Source of the DNA: Fodinibacter luteus
Lineage (GTDB): Bacteria > Actinomycetota > Actinomycetes > Actinomycetales > Dermatophilaceae
Assembly: GCF_039541575.1 (NCBI RefSeq)
Contig: NZ_BAABGM010000013.1
Location: 186,001-250,000, forward strand
Direction: 5' to 3'
DNA: 64,000 bases
In this document: one piece after another, positions 1 through 8,248 of the stretch
Layout: the number at the start of each line of letters is the position of its first letter
Numbering within the stretch: the stretch's first letter is position 1
Notes under the pieces: model-generated
What the model saw: the letters and a program-made list of their open reading frames with translations, nothing else
Database searches by the model: none
What the model was told of the DNA's origin: nothing
Translations under genes and position numbers: made by a program

Positions 1-181
1 CCACGACGCGGTCGTGCTCGCGCACCACGGCTGCTCGGCACTCGGCGACACCGTGTCGATGGCCCTGCGACGGGCGCTCAACCTCGAGGAGGCGGCGGCG
101 ATGACGTACCGGCTGCTCCTCGCGGGGGACCGCACCTCGGACTTCCCGGCGCAGTGGAAGGACAGCATCGTCAGCGCGTGA
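1..181 (+). CDS. Class II aldolase/adducin family protein, C-terminal fragment
   Basis: The reading frame is open from base 2 to the TGA at 179-181, giving the last 59 residues of a protein cut by the window edge. It contains AHHGCSALGD followed by RALNLEEAA. This matches the C-terminal part of class II aldolases such as L-fuculose-phosphate aldolase, where a His pair near the C-terminus supplies metal ligands and the helix after it ends the fold. Members cleave or epimerise sugar phosphates using Zn2+; the substrate cannot be told from this piece. Its 3' end overlaps the convergent membrane-protein gene by 11 nt. Confidence 0.7.
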   Translation, partial: HDAVVLAHHGCSALGDTVSMALRRALNLEEAAAMTYRLLLAGDRTSDFPAQWKDSIVSA

Positions 182-941
182 GGGCGAGGCTGGTGAGCGC
201 GATCAGCCAGGACACGAACGACCCGACGAGGAAGTACTCGGTGACGGCGTCGATGCCCACTCCGTCGACGCTCGAGCGGTCGTCGCGCTTGGCCTGCAGC
301 TCGGGGAAGCGGATGAGCCCCTTCGCGGCGATGACGAGACCGGCGGCGGTGAGCTGGCCGGCGAGCCCGAGCCCCAGGATGAGCACGCGCTCCATCGGGC
401 CGAGGAGGCGTCCCCCGCGCAGCTGGTCGGACGGCTGCGGGCCGGTGTCGGCCTCGAGCGGTCGGACCGGCCGCATGGCGCCGACCGCGAGCAGCACGAG
501 ACGCACGACGAGGTTCGCGGTCGTGAGGTTGACGAGGAGTAGCCCGAGGACGAGGAGGACCGCGCCGGGGTCGGTCGCCTCGTCGAGCAGCGGCGGGTCG
601 GCCCAGGCCAGCCAGCGGGCGAGGACTCCCCCGGCGGGCGTCGCCCACCCGGAGAGCCCGACGAGCCACGTGCCGCCGAGGGCCAGCGCCGCGAGGGCCG
701 GCCCGTGGCCCGTGCCGGTCACGAGGGCCTGGGCGGAGAACCGCACCCACAGCCCGAGCGCGACGAGCGAGGTGGCGAGCACGACGACGTCCACGGGTGC
801 GGTGAGCCCGGCGAGCACCGCCGGCACCGCCACGCCAGCGGTCCCCGCGACCACCGGCCAACGGCCACGGGAGTACCCCGACGCCGCCCGGGTGAGGTCG
901 GCGACACCGACCCCGACGAGCCACACCGCGAGCCACGTCAC
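171..941 (-). CDS. Integral membrane protein paired with SatD
   Basis: 256 residues, very hydrophobic, with about six or seven predicted membrane spans. The C-terminal part (GRLLGPMERVLILGLGLAGQ, then a span ending EYFLVGSFVSWLIAL) resembles the C-terminal half of DUF3307-type membrane proteins that I recall beside satD genes; this is family memory, not a search. The ATG overlaps the satD stop by 4 nt (938-941), so the two are translationally coupled and probably work together at the membrane. The function is not known. The 3' end overlaps the convergent aldolase gene. Confidence 0.6.
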   Translation of the reverse strand: MTWLAVWLVGVGVADLTRAASGYSRGRWPVVAGTAGVAVPAVLAGLTAPVDVVVLATSLVALGLWVRFSAQALVTGTGHGPALAALALGGTWLVGLSGWATPAGGVLARWLAWADPPLLDEATDPGAVLLVLGLLLVNLTTANLVVRLVLLAVGAMRPVRPLEADTGPQPSDQLRGGRLLGPMERVLILGLGLAGQLTAAGLVIAAKGLIRFPELQAKRDDRSSVDGVGIDAVTEYFLVGSFVSWLIALTSLALTR

Positions 942-1612
942 GCGAGCCCCCGGAGCAGTGCCTGGGCGGCGAGCACCGCACCGATGCCGTCGGCGCGCAC
1001 GCGCTGGGACACGGCCGAGGCGCTGATGCCTTCGCGAGCGGCCAGCTCACCCTGGGTCGTGTGCGGTTCCATGAGCCCCCTCAGCAGCCGGATCGAGCGT
1101 TCCGACATCGAGCCAACCAGATGGTCCCGACACAGCAGGGCGGCGTTGATGGCGTCCTCGGACGAGGCGCCTGCCGCGGAGGCGCCTCCGGCGTCGGGCG
1201 CGACCCGGTAGGTGGTACGCAGGTGGCGGGTCGCCGGGCGGTCTGCGGCCTCCTCGGCGGCCTCGATCGCATCGCGGGCGGCCCACCAGCCCGGCCCGTC
1301 CTCGATCCCGCGCTCGGCGTCGAGGGTCGTCACCGGCCCGCGGCCGACGCCGATGCGGGTGTCGACCTCCGGCAAGAGCGCCAGTCGCACCCGCAGGGCG
1401 GCCTCGAGCGCGTCGCCGAGGCTGGCGTACGACGCCTGGAACTCGTCCCCGACGGTGACCCGCAGCCCGGCGATCGCCGGGACCGCGGCATCGACGCCGG
1501 CGAGCCCGTCCTCGAGCGCCCGGTGCAGGGCGTGCCGGTCCGCAGACCCCCGGGAGCCGACGACGTCCCCGATGAGGACACATTGTGAAGCCTTGTTCTT
1601 CACTCGAGCCAT
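938..1612 (-). CDS. SatD family protein
   Basis: 224 residues. The N-terminal VLIGDVVGSR, followed by GDEFQASY, matches the SatD family, whose fold is cyclase-like. The C-terminus (about residues 170-215: TQGELAAREGISASAVSQRV) is a helix-turn-helix, so it may bind DNA. The ATG at 1612 lies inside a perfect 7-bp inverted repeat and only 6 nt after a TATGAT hexamer, which suggests a leaderless, possibly autoregulated transcript. It is the first gene of a two-gene operon with the membrane protein downstream. The biochemical role of the family is unsettled. Confidence 0.75.
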   Translation of the reverse strand: MARVKNKASQCVLIGDVVGSRGSADRHALHRALEDGLAGVDAAVPAIAGLRVTVGDEFQASYASLGDALEAALRVRLALLPEVDTRIGVGRGPVTTLDAERGIEDGPGWWAARDAIEAAEEAADRPATRHLRTTYRVAPDAGGASAAGASSEDAINAALLCRDHLVGSMSERSIRLLRGLMEPHTTQGELAAREGISASAVSQRVRADGIGAVLAAQALLRGLA

Positions 1613-1632
1613 ATGAAGATCATACCTTCATA
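1612..1632 (-). promoter_or_regulatory. Inverted repeat over satD -10 and start codon
   Basis: TATGAAG (1612-1618) and CTTCATA (1626-1632) form a perfect inverted repeat with a 7-nt spacer. On the minus strand the spacer contains TATGAT (1619-1624), a good -10 hexamer, 6 nt before the ATG. The layout suggests an operator covering the promoter of a leaderless mRNA; SatD itself has a C-terminal HTH and could be the regulator. This is inference from position only. Confidence 0.5.
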
Positions 1633-1707
1633 CTGAGCTGATGAAGGAATGGCCTTCCGAGTGCTGGACGATCGGCCCACGTTGAGCCGGCCTGGCGCCC
1701 GGTGAGG

Positions 1708-2748
1708 TCAGGAGAGGGAATTCAGGTCGATCCCACGGCGCGGCTCGGCCACACCGCGCTCGGTCGCGACGGCATCGACGAGCCGTGCCGGGGTGACGTC
1801 GAACGCCGGGTTGAACCCCGGCGACACCTCCGGGGCCAGGCGCACCCCGGCGAGCACCGTGACCTCCTCGCCCGAGCGCTCCTCGATCTCGATGCCCGAA
1901 CCGTCGGCCATCGACAGGTCGACCGTCGACCACGGCGCGGCGACCATGAACGGGATGCCGGCATCGTGGCAGGCGAGCGCCACGCCGAGCGTGCCGATCT
2001 TGTTCGCGGCGTCGCCGTTGGCGGCGATCCGGTCGGCCCCGACGACCGCGAGGTCGACGAGGCCGCGCAGGATCGTCGAGGCCGCGGCACCGTCGGCCTG
2101 CACCCAATGGGGGATGCCGTCGGCGGCGAGCTCGAACGCCGTGAGCCGCGAGCCCTGGAGCAGCGGGCGGGTCTCGTCGGCGTAGACGAGCTCGAGCCGG
2201 TCGCGTGCGTGAAGCTCGCGGATGACCCCGAGCGCGGTCCCCCACGCCGAGGTCGCGAGCGAGCCGGTGTTGCAGTGGGTGAGCACCCGCAGCCGTGCCC
2301 GGTCGATTCGGGAGAGCAGCCAGTCGGCGCCGAGGCGCGACAGCTCGCGGTTGGCGGCCTCGTCGTCGGTGGCGACCCGGCGCGCGGCCTCGAGCACGAC
2401 GTCGCGCCCCTGGGGCACGAGCGCGCGAACCTGGTCCACGCCCCACGCGAGGTTGACCGCGGTCGGTCGCGCGTGGCGGACCCGGTCGATCGCCGCCTGC
2501 ACCCGCGTGTCGTCCCAGCCCTCGTGAGCCCCCTCGTCCATCGCGAGCACGACGCCGAGCGCCCCCGCCACACCCAGCGCGGGCGCCCCGCGGACGGCGA
2601 GCTCGGCGATCGCGACGACGAGGTCGCTCGTCGTGTCGATGCTGCGGTAGGCCGTCGTCCCGGGCAGCTGGGTCTGGTCGAGGAGGCGGACTGCGCCGCG
2701 GCCGCCGCGCCCTGCGGTGTCGTCCCACTCGATGGCGATGAGCGTCAT
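1708..2748 (-). CDS. mtnA: S-methyl-5-thioribose-1-phosphate isomerase
   Basis: 346 residues from the ATG at 2748; an upstream in-frame extension to 2814 looks untranslated because the family starts near MTLIAIEWDD. The enzyme converts methylthioribose-1-phosphate to methylthioribulose-1-phosphate in methionine salvage. Visible landmarks are the RGAPALG substrate loop near residue 55, the catalytic Cys in THCNTG (about residue 158) and the catalytic Asp in GADRIAANGD (about residue 238), followed by NKIGT. The length is normal for the family. It stands alone here, without other mtn genes. eIF2B-alpha/beta/delta-like relatives share the fold, but the CNTG and GADR motifs favour MtnA. Confidence 0.93.
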   Translation of the reverse strand: MTLIAIEWDDTAGRGGRGAVRLLDQTQLPGTTAYRSIDTTSDLVVAIAELAVRGAPALGVAGALGVVLAMDEGAHEGWDDTRVQAAIDRVRHARPTAVNLAWGVDQVRALVPQGRDVVLEAARRVATDDEAANRELSRLGADWLLSRIDRARLRVLTHCNTGSLATSAWGTALGVIRELHARDRLELVYADETRPLLQGSRLTAFELAADGIPHWVQADGAAASTILRGLVDLAVVGADRIAANGDAANKIGTLGVALACHDAGIPFMVAAPWSTVDLSMADGSGIEIEERSGEEVTVLAGVRLAPEVSPGFNPAFDVTPARLVDAVATERGVAEPRRGIDLNSLS

Positions 2749-2980
2749 GGCCGACACCCTATGCCGCTCCCCCCGGCCCGCCGAGAGAGCGGAACCGGTC
2801 GCCGGGGCAACCACTTCCGCACTCGCCGCGCGTCGTGTGACCGGCGCCCTTGCGTCGGGTGCCCCGCCGTGCCACGGTCAGGGTGTGGGGAGCGCCGCCC
2901 CCCACGACGACGGGCGACCTCGCAGCCGACGGTCACGACGAGCCGCCCGCCGCGGACCACTCGCGATCGGAGGAACCCAG

Positions 2981-3844
2981 ATGGGTGCACCACGAGTCGT
3001 CGTCGGGGTCGACGGATCCCCTCTCTCCATGGCGGCCGTCACCCGTGCCGCGCAGGTCGCGAGCGCCCGCGGGCTCCCCCTGCACGTGCTGCACGCCTTC
3101 GCGGCCGACCTGCCCATGCTGGGGTTCGGCGAGCTCTCCGACGGCTCGGCGGTCGTGTCGACTCACGCCCACCGACTCGTCGCCGACGGCGTCGCCCGGG
3201 CCCACGTTGTCGACCCGACGCTCACCGTCACGACGTCGATCCGTGAGGGCTACGCCAGCCAGGCGCTCGTGGATGCCGCCCGCACCGCCGCCCTCGTCGT
3301 CGTCGGCGCCATGGGCCACGGCGTCTTCAGCCGCGCCAGTGTCGGCGCCGTCGCGATGCAGGTCGTGACGCACGCCCGATGCCCCGTGCTCGTCGTCGGC
3401 CACGAGAACACCGACCCCGCGTCCGAGGACGCCTCCGTCGTGGTCGGCGTCGACGGTTCGAAGCCGTCCCTGCGGGCCCTCGCCGCCGCGTTCGACGAGG
3501 CCGCACGCGGCAACGGCGCCCTGGCCGTCGTCCACGCCTGGGAGGCGCGCAGCGCGGCCGACCCCACCCTCGCGAGCGACTCGAGCTGGAGCGCCTACGA
3601 GGCCGAGCTCCAGCGCACCGTCGAGGCGGCCCTCACGGCCCGGCGCGCCGAGCACCCGCACGTCAAGGTCGACTACGAGGTCCTCCAGGCCGAGCCGGTG
3701 AGCGCCCTCCTCGAGCGGGCCCAGGGCGCCGCCCTCCTCGTCGTCGGCAGCCGCGGCTCCGGAGGGTTCCCGGGGCTGCACGTCGGCTCGACGGCGCTGC
3801 GCCTCATGGGCCGCAGTCCGTGCCCCATCCTGTTCACCCGCTAG
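2981..3844 (+). CDS. Universal stress protein with two UspA domains
   Basis: 287 residues from the ATG at 2981, which follows GGAGGAAC with good spacing. The first UspA domain begins VVVGVDGSP and ends GAVAMQVVTHARCPVLVV; the second begins VVVGVDGSK and ends GSTALRLMGRSPCPILF. Each carries the G-x2-G-x8-10-S/T-type ATP-binding loop (GAMGHGVFSRASVG and GSRGSGGFPGLHVGS). Tandem-domain USPs are common cytoplasmic stress and dormancy proteins in actinobacteria, usually ATP-binding. It is monocistronic and converges on the oligopeptidase gene across a shared hairpin. Confidence 0.9.
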   Translation: MGAPRVVVGVDGSPLSMAAVTRAAQVASARGLPLHVLHAFAADLPMLGFGELSDGSAVVSTHAHRLVADGVARAHVVDPTLTVTTSIREGYASQALVDAARTAALVVVGAMGHGVFSRASVGAVAMQVVTHARCPVLVVGHENTDPASEDASVVVGVDGSKPSLRALAAAFDEAARGNGALAVVHAWEARSAADPTLASDSSWSAYEAELQRTVEAALTARRAEHPHVKVDYEVLQAEPVSALLERAQGAALLVVGSRGSGGFPGLHVGSTALRLMGRSPCPILFTR

Positions 3845-3867
3845 GCCGGCGGCGAACCGGCTGACCC

Positions 3868-3902
3868 GCTGACCCCGGCGACGGCAGCGCGCCGGGGTCA
3901 GC
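3868..3902. terminator. Bidirectional hairpin terminator
   Basis: GCTGACCCCGGCG (3868-3880) pairs perfectly with 3890-3902 across a 9-nt loop. It lies between the convergent stress-protein and oligopeptidase genes. The right arm contains the oligopeptidase TGA stop codon (3898-3900), so the terminator doubles as coding sequence. There is no T-tract, as is usual in high-GC actinobacteria. Confidence 0.75.
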
Positions 3903-6021
3903 CGTCGACCCGCTCGGTCGCGCCGAGCTGGTCGAGCACGAAGGCCCACTCCCACGCGATCTGCTCCCACGCGGCATACCGACCGCTGCGTCCCCCGTGC
4001 CCGGCCGCGATCTCGGTGCGCAGCAGCACCGGCCGCTCGACGAGGTCGCTCGTCACCGTCTCCCGCAGCCGGGTGACCCACTTGGCGGGCTCGGTGACGT
4101 ACACCCTCGTGTCATGCAGGCTCGACGTCGCGAGCACCGCCGGGTAGACAGCAGCGCGCAGGTTCTCGTAGGGGGCGTACGCGCGCATCGCCGCGTAGAC
4201 CTCGGGGTCCGCGAGGGGGTTGCCCCACTCCTCCCACTCCCCGACGGTGAGGGGGAGCTCGGGCTGGAGCATCGTCGTCAGTGCGTCGACGAAGGGCACG
4301 GCGGCGTGGGCCACCCTGAAACGCTCGGGAGCCAGGTTGAGCACGGCGCCGACGAGCAGCCCACCGGCAGAACCGCCTTCGAGGCCGACGCGGTCGGCCG
4401 CGAACCACCCGGCCGCGACGAGGTGGTCGACGCAGGTGAGCGTGTCGGTGAAGGTGTTCGGCTTCGCGAGCAGCTTGCCGTCGTCGTACCAGCCGCGACC
4501 CATCTCCCCGCCACCGCGAACGTGGGCCACGGCGAACACGACCCCCCGGTCGAGCAGGCTGAGCCGCGCCACCGAGAAGTAGGGGTCGGAGGAGATCTCG
4601 TAGGACCCGTACGCCGTGAGCAGACCCGGGTTGCCGCCGTCGGGCTCGACACCGACCCGGTGCACGACCGACACCGGGATCCGCGTGCCGTCGGATGCCG
4701 TGGCCCACTCCCGCCGCTCTGTGTAGTTGGCCGCGTCGAAGTCTCCGAGCACCGGCTGCACCTTGAGCACGGTGCGCTCGCGGGTCGTGAGGTCCACGTC
4801 GAGGACGGTGCGCGGGCTCGCCCACGACTCGACGACGACCTGGACTGCGACCTGGCCCGGTTCGGGGTTGTCGCCGAGCCCGATCGAGTGCACCGCCTGG
4901 TCGACCTCGACGTCCCACGGGTCGCCGTGGCCCGTCGGGCTCGCCGGGTCGCGGGGTAGCACCCGCAGCGCGGTGAGACCGCCGGTGCGCAGCGACAGCA
5001 CGGATGCCGTGTCGAAGGCGTCGACCGACACGAACCGCTCGCCCTCGCCCGAGGCGAGCCACGGCATCCACTGCTCATGGCTCGTCGCGTCGAGCGGTGC
5101 CCACGCCAGGTCCGCGTCCGGCGTGTCGGTGTTGTGGACGACGAGCAGGCGGTCGCCGGCCGGTTCGACGTCGTACTCGACCCCCTCGCGGCGCGGGGCG
5201 ACGACGCGCCACTCCCCCTCGGGGTCGTCCGCATCGAGGAGGTGCACCTCCGACGTCGTCTTCGAGCCGAGGCCGAGGAGCAGCCAGCGCTCGTCGCGGC
5301 TGGCGGACACGCCCATCCAGAACCGCTCGTCGTCCTCCTGGTGCACGAGGACGTCGTCGGCGGGGTCGCCCCCGACCCGGTGCCGCCACAGCTGGTGCGG
5401 GCGCCACGCGTCGTCGAGCCGGGTGTAGAAGACGAAGCGGCCGTCGCGGCTCAGCTCGACCCCGTAGCCGATGCCGGTGAGCGCCGTGTCGAGCACCTCG
5501 CCCGTCGCGACGACCCGGACCGTGAGGTCGAAGCGCTCGTCCCCCTCCGTGTCGACGGCGAAGGCGACGAGGCGGTGGTCGGCACTCACGGTGAGCGCCC
5601 CGAGCGAGAAGAACTCGCTGTCGCCCGCCTCGACGTTGCCGTCGAGGACGACCTGCTCCCCCGACACGGCCTCGGCCTCCGGGTCGGGCCGCACCGCGGG
5701 GTCGGTGAGGGGGGCACGCACCTGGGCGGCGTACTGCCGGCCCTCGACGGTGCGCGAGTAGTACCACCACGGGCCGCTCGCGACGGGCACCGAGAGGTCG
5801 GTCTCCTTGACCCGTGAGCGGATCTCCTCGAAGATCGCGTTGCGCAGGGGCGCGAGGTGCGCGGTGCGGGCCTCGGCGTGGGCGTTCTCCGCCTCGAGGT
5901 GGGCGAGCAGCGCGGGGTCCTCGAGGTCACGCATCCACGCGTAGGGGTCCTCGAAGCGGTCGCCGTGGTGCTCGCGCACGTGGGGTCGGCGCTCCGGGGT
6001 GGGGGGGACGTGGCTCGGCAT
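3898..6021 (-). CDS. S9 family prolyl oligopeptidase (oligopeptidase B type)
   Basis: 707 residues, a normal length for the family. The N-terminal part (about residues 75-420) is a seven-bladed beta-propeller that gates the active site. The C-terminal alpha/beta hydrolase carries GGSAGG (nucleophile Ser near residue 549), HDTRV (Asp near 637) and AGHGGRSGR (His near 674). Members cleave short peptides; the oligopeptidase B type prefers the C-terminal side of Lys/Arg. No signal peptide is seen, so it is probably cytoplasmic. It is monocistronic, with three palindromic repeats directly upstream and a hairpin overlapping its stop. Confidence 0.92.
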   Translation of the reverse strand: MPSHVPPTPERRPHVREHHGDRFEDPYAWMRDLEDPALLAHLEAENAHAEARTAHLAPLRNAIFEEIRSRVKETDLSVPVASGPWWYYSRTVEGRQYAAQVRAPLTDPAVRPDPEAEAVSGEQVVLDGNVEAGDSEFFSLGALTVSADHRLVAFAVDTEGDERFDLTVRVVATGEVLDTALTGIGYGVELSRDGRFVFYTRLDDAWRPHQLWRHRVGGDPADDVLVHQEDDERFWMGVSASRDERWLLLGLGSKTTSEVHLLDADDPEGEWRVVAPRREGVEYDVEPAGDRLLVVHNTDTPDADLAWAPLDATSHEQWMPWLASGEGERFVSVDAFDTASVLSLRTGGLTALRVLPRDPASPTGHGDPWDVEVDQAVHSIGLGDNPEPGQVAVQVVVESWASPRTVLDVDLTTRERTVLKVQPVLGDFDAANYTERREWATASDGTRIPVSVVHRVGVEPDGGNPGLLTAYGSYEISSDPYFSVARLSLLDRGVVFAVAHVRGGGEMGRGWYDDGKLLAKPNTFTDTLTCVDHLVAAGWFAADRVGLEGGSAGGLLVGAVLNLAPERFRVAHAAVPFVDALTTMLQPELPLTVGEWEEWGNPLADPEVYAAMRAYAPYENLRAAVYPAVLATSSLHDTRVYVTEPAKWVTRLRETVTSDLVERPVLLRTEIAAGHGGRSGRYAAWEQIAWEWAFVLDQLGATERVDG

Positions 6022-6045
6022 GGCGTCACTGTATGTCGGTCACAG

Positions 6046-6222
6046 CGTCCGGCAGGTTGGTGCCCCCAACCCCCAAGGCGCCGGACGCTGCGGACCACCC
6101 CCGCAGGACGTCCGGCAGCTCGATGCCCCCAACCCCCAAGGTGCCGGACGCTGCGGGCCACCCCCGCGGGACGTCCGGCAGGTTGGTGCCCCCAGCCCCC
6201 AGGGTGCCGGACGCTGCGGGAG
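6046..6222. repeat. Three tandem copies of a 63-bp REP-like palindromic element
   Basis: Units begin with CGTCCGGCAG at 6046, 6109 and 6172, an exact 63-bp period; the third is truncated after GACGCTGCGGG. Each unit has an outer stem (CGTCCGGC with GCCGGACG) and an inner G/C-rich stem-loop containing CCCCCAACCCCC. A diverged relative with the same CGTCCGGCAGGT / GCCGGACGTTGCAGG ends sits inside murF (27895-27938). The array fills the gap between the oligopeptidase start and the nucleotidase terminator. Confidence 0.85.
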
Positions 6223-6236
6223 CAAGGAGAACGCGG

Positions 6237-6270
6237 CGAGGGCCGCACCCCGGGTGGGGTGCGGCCCTCG
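6237..6270. terminator. Strong hairpin terminator after the 5'-nucleotidase gene
   Basis: A perfect 15-bp stem (6237-6251 with 6256-6270) closes on the tetraloop GGGT. It lies 29 bp beyond the nucleotidase stop at 6300 on the minus strand. The same CCC-GGGT-GGG tip occurs in the hairpin at 40381-40412. Confidence 0.8.
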
Positions 6271-6299
6271 CTCGCTCCGCGGCGCTGTGTCGTTGCCTG

Positions 6300-8054
6300 T
6301 CAGAGCCCGGCGATGCGGTCCTCCGGCGCGGTCAAGCCGGGGTTCACCTTGAGGTAGGCGACAAGGTTGGCCAGGTCCTCGGACCCACCGAGGATGTTCG
6401 TTCCCTCGGTGAAGCCAGTGAACAGGTCCCCGCCGTTGGCGAGGAAGTTCAAGGTAGACACCCGGTACGTCGCGGCCGGATCCACCGGGACACCATCCAG
6501 CTGCATGGAGTTGGGGACGACCCTGCTGCCCTCGGGCTGTGTGGCGTCCCACTCGTACGTGAAGCCCTCGGACACACCGAGCGCCAGCATCGGGCGGCTG
6601 CCACGTGCCTCTACAGGCTGGTACTGCTGCTCGAGGATTTCCTCGATCTGCGCTCCCGTGAGGTCCATGGAGACGAGGAGGTTCCCGAACGGGGCGACGT
6701 CGTAGGCCTCGGCGTAGGTGATCTCACCCGGGGCCTCGGCGTACTTCGGCTCGAGCAGGAAGCTGGCCCGCACACCACCCACGTTCATGAAGGAGATCTG
6801 CGCTCCGCCGTTCTCAGGGGCCTCGGTGCCCCAGAGAATGGCGTCCGCCAGGAGGTCGGCCATGGGTGTCTCGACACCACGATCGCCACTCGCGTCACCG
6901 GTGATGTCCTCGCTGTTGCTGCCGACCACCTCGGCCGCCTTGGCAGCGCCAAGGGTGCTCCACTTCTCCAGGATGGCCGTCTGAGCGGGATCCGGCGTCA
7001 GCTTGTCCCTGGTGACGAGGTGGTTCTGGGCCGAGGTGCGGTTGCGTACGACGTCACCGGTGCTCTTGTCGATGACGAGCTTGGTCTCGGTGACGACCCT
7101 GCCGTAGGACGCCGCACTCGTGACGAGGCGGGGGTTGCCTTCCGGGTCGGGAACCGAGCAGACATACGGCTGGTGCGTGTGGCCTGTGACCAGGGCGTCG
7201 ACATCAGGCGTCATCTGCGCGGCGATCGTGGCCACGGGGCCCGACAGGCCCTTGCACTGGTCGAAGTTACCGGACTGGTAGCCGCCCTCGTGCAGGAGGA
7301 CGACGATCGCCTCCACACCCTGCGCCCTGAGCAGCGCCGCCTGCGCGTTGGCCGTCTCGACCTCGTCCTCGAACTCCACGGACGCCACGCCCGCGGGGTT
7401 GACCAAGGTCGGGGTGGCCTCGAGTGTCATCCCGATGAAGCCGATCTCGACGCCGCCGACCTCCTTGACGGACGTTCCGGGAAGGAGGGTGCCCGTGCCG
7501 TCCTTCTTGACGACGTTGGCAGCCAGCCACTGGAAGTCCGCGCCCGCGTAAGGGTCGTCGGGGAAGTAGCAGCCGTCCACGGGGTGGCACCCGCCGTCCT
7601 GCATCCGCAGGAGCTCGTCGGTACCCTCGTCGAACTCATGGTTGCCGACACTGCTGACGTCGAGGCGCATCGCGTTCAAGGTCTCGACCGACGGCTCGTC
7701 GTGGAAGATCCCGGACAGGAAGGTCGACCCCCCGATGAGGTCACCCGCGGCCACGGTCAGCGACTGGCCCTGCGGTGCCGATCCCCTCAGCGCGTCGAGC
7801 GCGCTCGACAGGTACTCGGCACCTCCGACCGCCTTCTGTGACGGGTCCTGCGTCTTGGACAGCGGCCCATCCGTGGCCTCGATGTGCCCGTGGTAGTCGT
7901 TGAACGACAGCAGCTGCACCGCCGTGAAGTTGGGGTTGCCCGTCGCGGCGGGCTTCTTGCCCTCCGCGGCGAGGGCGGGGGTGCCCGCGACGAGGGCTGC
8001 GATCGCGGTGGCCGCGATACCGGCGCCGAGGACGCGCCGACGGGTTGTGGTCAT
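6300..8054 (-). CDS. Secreted 5'-nucleotidase family metallophosphoesterase
   Basis: 584 residues. The N-terminus TTTRRRVLGAG plus an Ala-rich hydrophobic stretch ending ALAAEG is a signal peptide, Tat-like because of the Arg cluster. The metallophosphatase domain follows, with metal ligands in FNDYHGHIE (about residues 50-58), GNHEFDEG (near 138) and GHTHQPY. The C-terminal 5_nucleotid_C substrate domain (about residues 360-540) includes FMNVGGVRA and the segment around YAEAYDVAPFGN. Members hydrolyse nucleotides or UDP-sugars outside the membrane and recover phosphate and nucleosides. AAGGAG lies 8 nt before the ATG. There is no LPXTG sorting signal, so it is probably released. Confidence 0.9.
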   Translation of the reverse strand: MTTTRRRVLGAGIAATAIAALVAGTPALAAEGKKPAATGNPNFTAVQLLSFNDYHGHIEATDGPLSKTQDPSQKAVGGAEYLSSALDALRGSAPQGQSLTVAAGDLIGGSTFLSGIFHDEPSVETLNAMRLDVSSVGNHEFDEGTDELLRMQDGGCHPVDGCYFPDDPYAGADFQWLAANVVKKDGTGTLLPGTSVKEVGGVEIGFIGMTLEATPTLVNPAGVASVEFEDEVETANAQAALLRAQGVEAIVVLLHEGGYQSGNFDQCKGLSGPVATIAAQMTPDVDALVTGHTHQPYVCSVPDPEGNPRLVTSAASYGRVVTETKLVIDKSTGDVVRNRTSAQNHLVTRDKLTPDPAQTAILEKWSTLGAAKAAEVVGSNSEDITGDASGDRGVETPMADLLADAILWGTEAPENGGAQISFMNVGGVRASFLLEPKYAEAPGEITYAEAYDVAPFGNLLVSMDLTGAQIEEILEQQYQPVEARGSRPMLALGVSEGFTYEWDATQPEGSRVVPNSMQLDGVPVDPAATYRVSTLNFLANGGDLFTGFTEGTNILGGSEDLANLVAYLKVNPGLTAPEDRIAGL

Positions 8055-8248
8055 AGATGTCTCCTTGAGGGTGTACGGCGGAGCCCACCCTAGGGCCTCG
8101 GTCGGGCCGTGAGAAGGGTGCGCACCACCGAATTGCGCAGGTCACGTCGGTGACACACCTGCCGTTCGCCCACGGCCGCGCACGAGCCCGGGGCACCCGG
8201 CATCCACGGGTGACGCACCTCATACCACCGCCCGTGTTGCCCGACCGT
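8055..8248. other. Intergenic region between nucleotidase start and dnaE stop
   Basis: 194 bp that must hold the nucleotidase promoter, and possibly the dnaE terminator. Only a weak CACCCG/CGGGTG hairpin near 8195-8215 was seen; no convincing gene or -10/-35 pair. Confidence 0.5.

Noticed and set aside
3510..3864. Alternative frames within the tandem universal stress protein gene
   Set aside because: Arg-rich shadows without function; the 287-residue frame contains both complete UspA domains.
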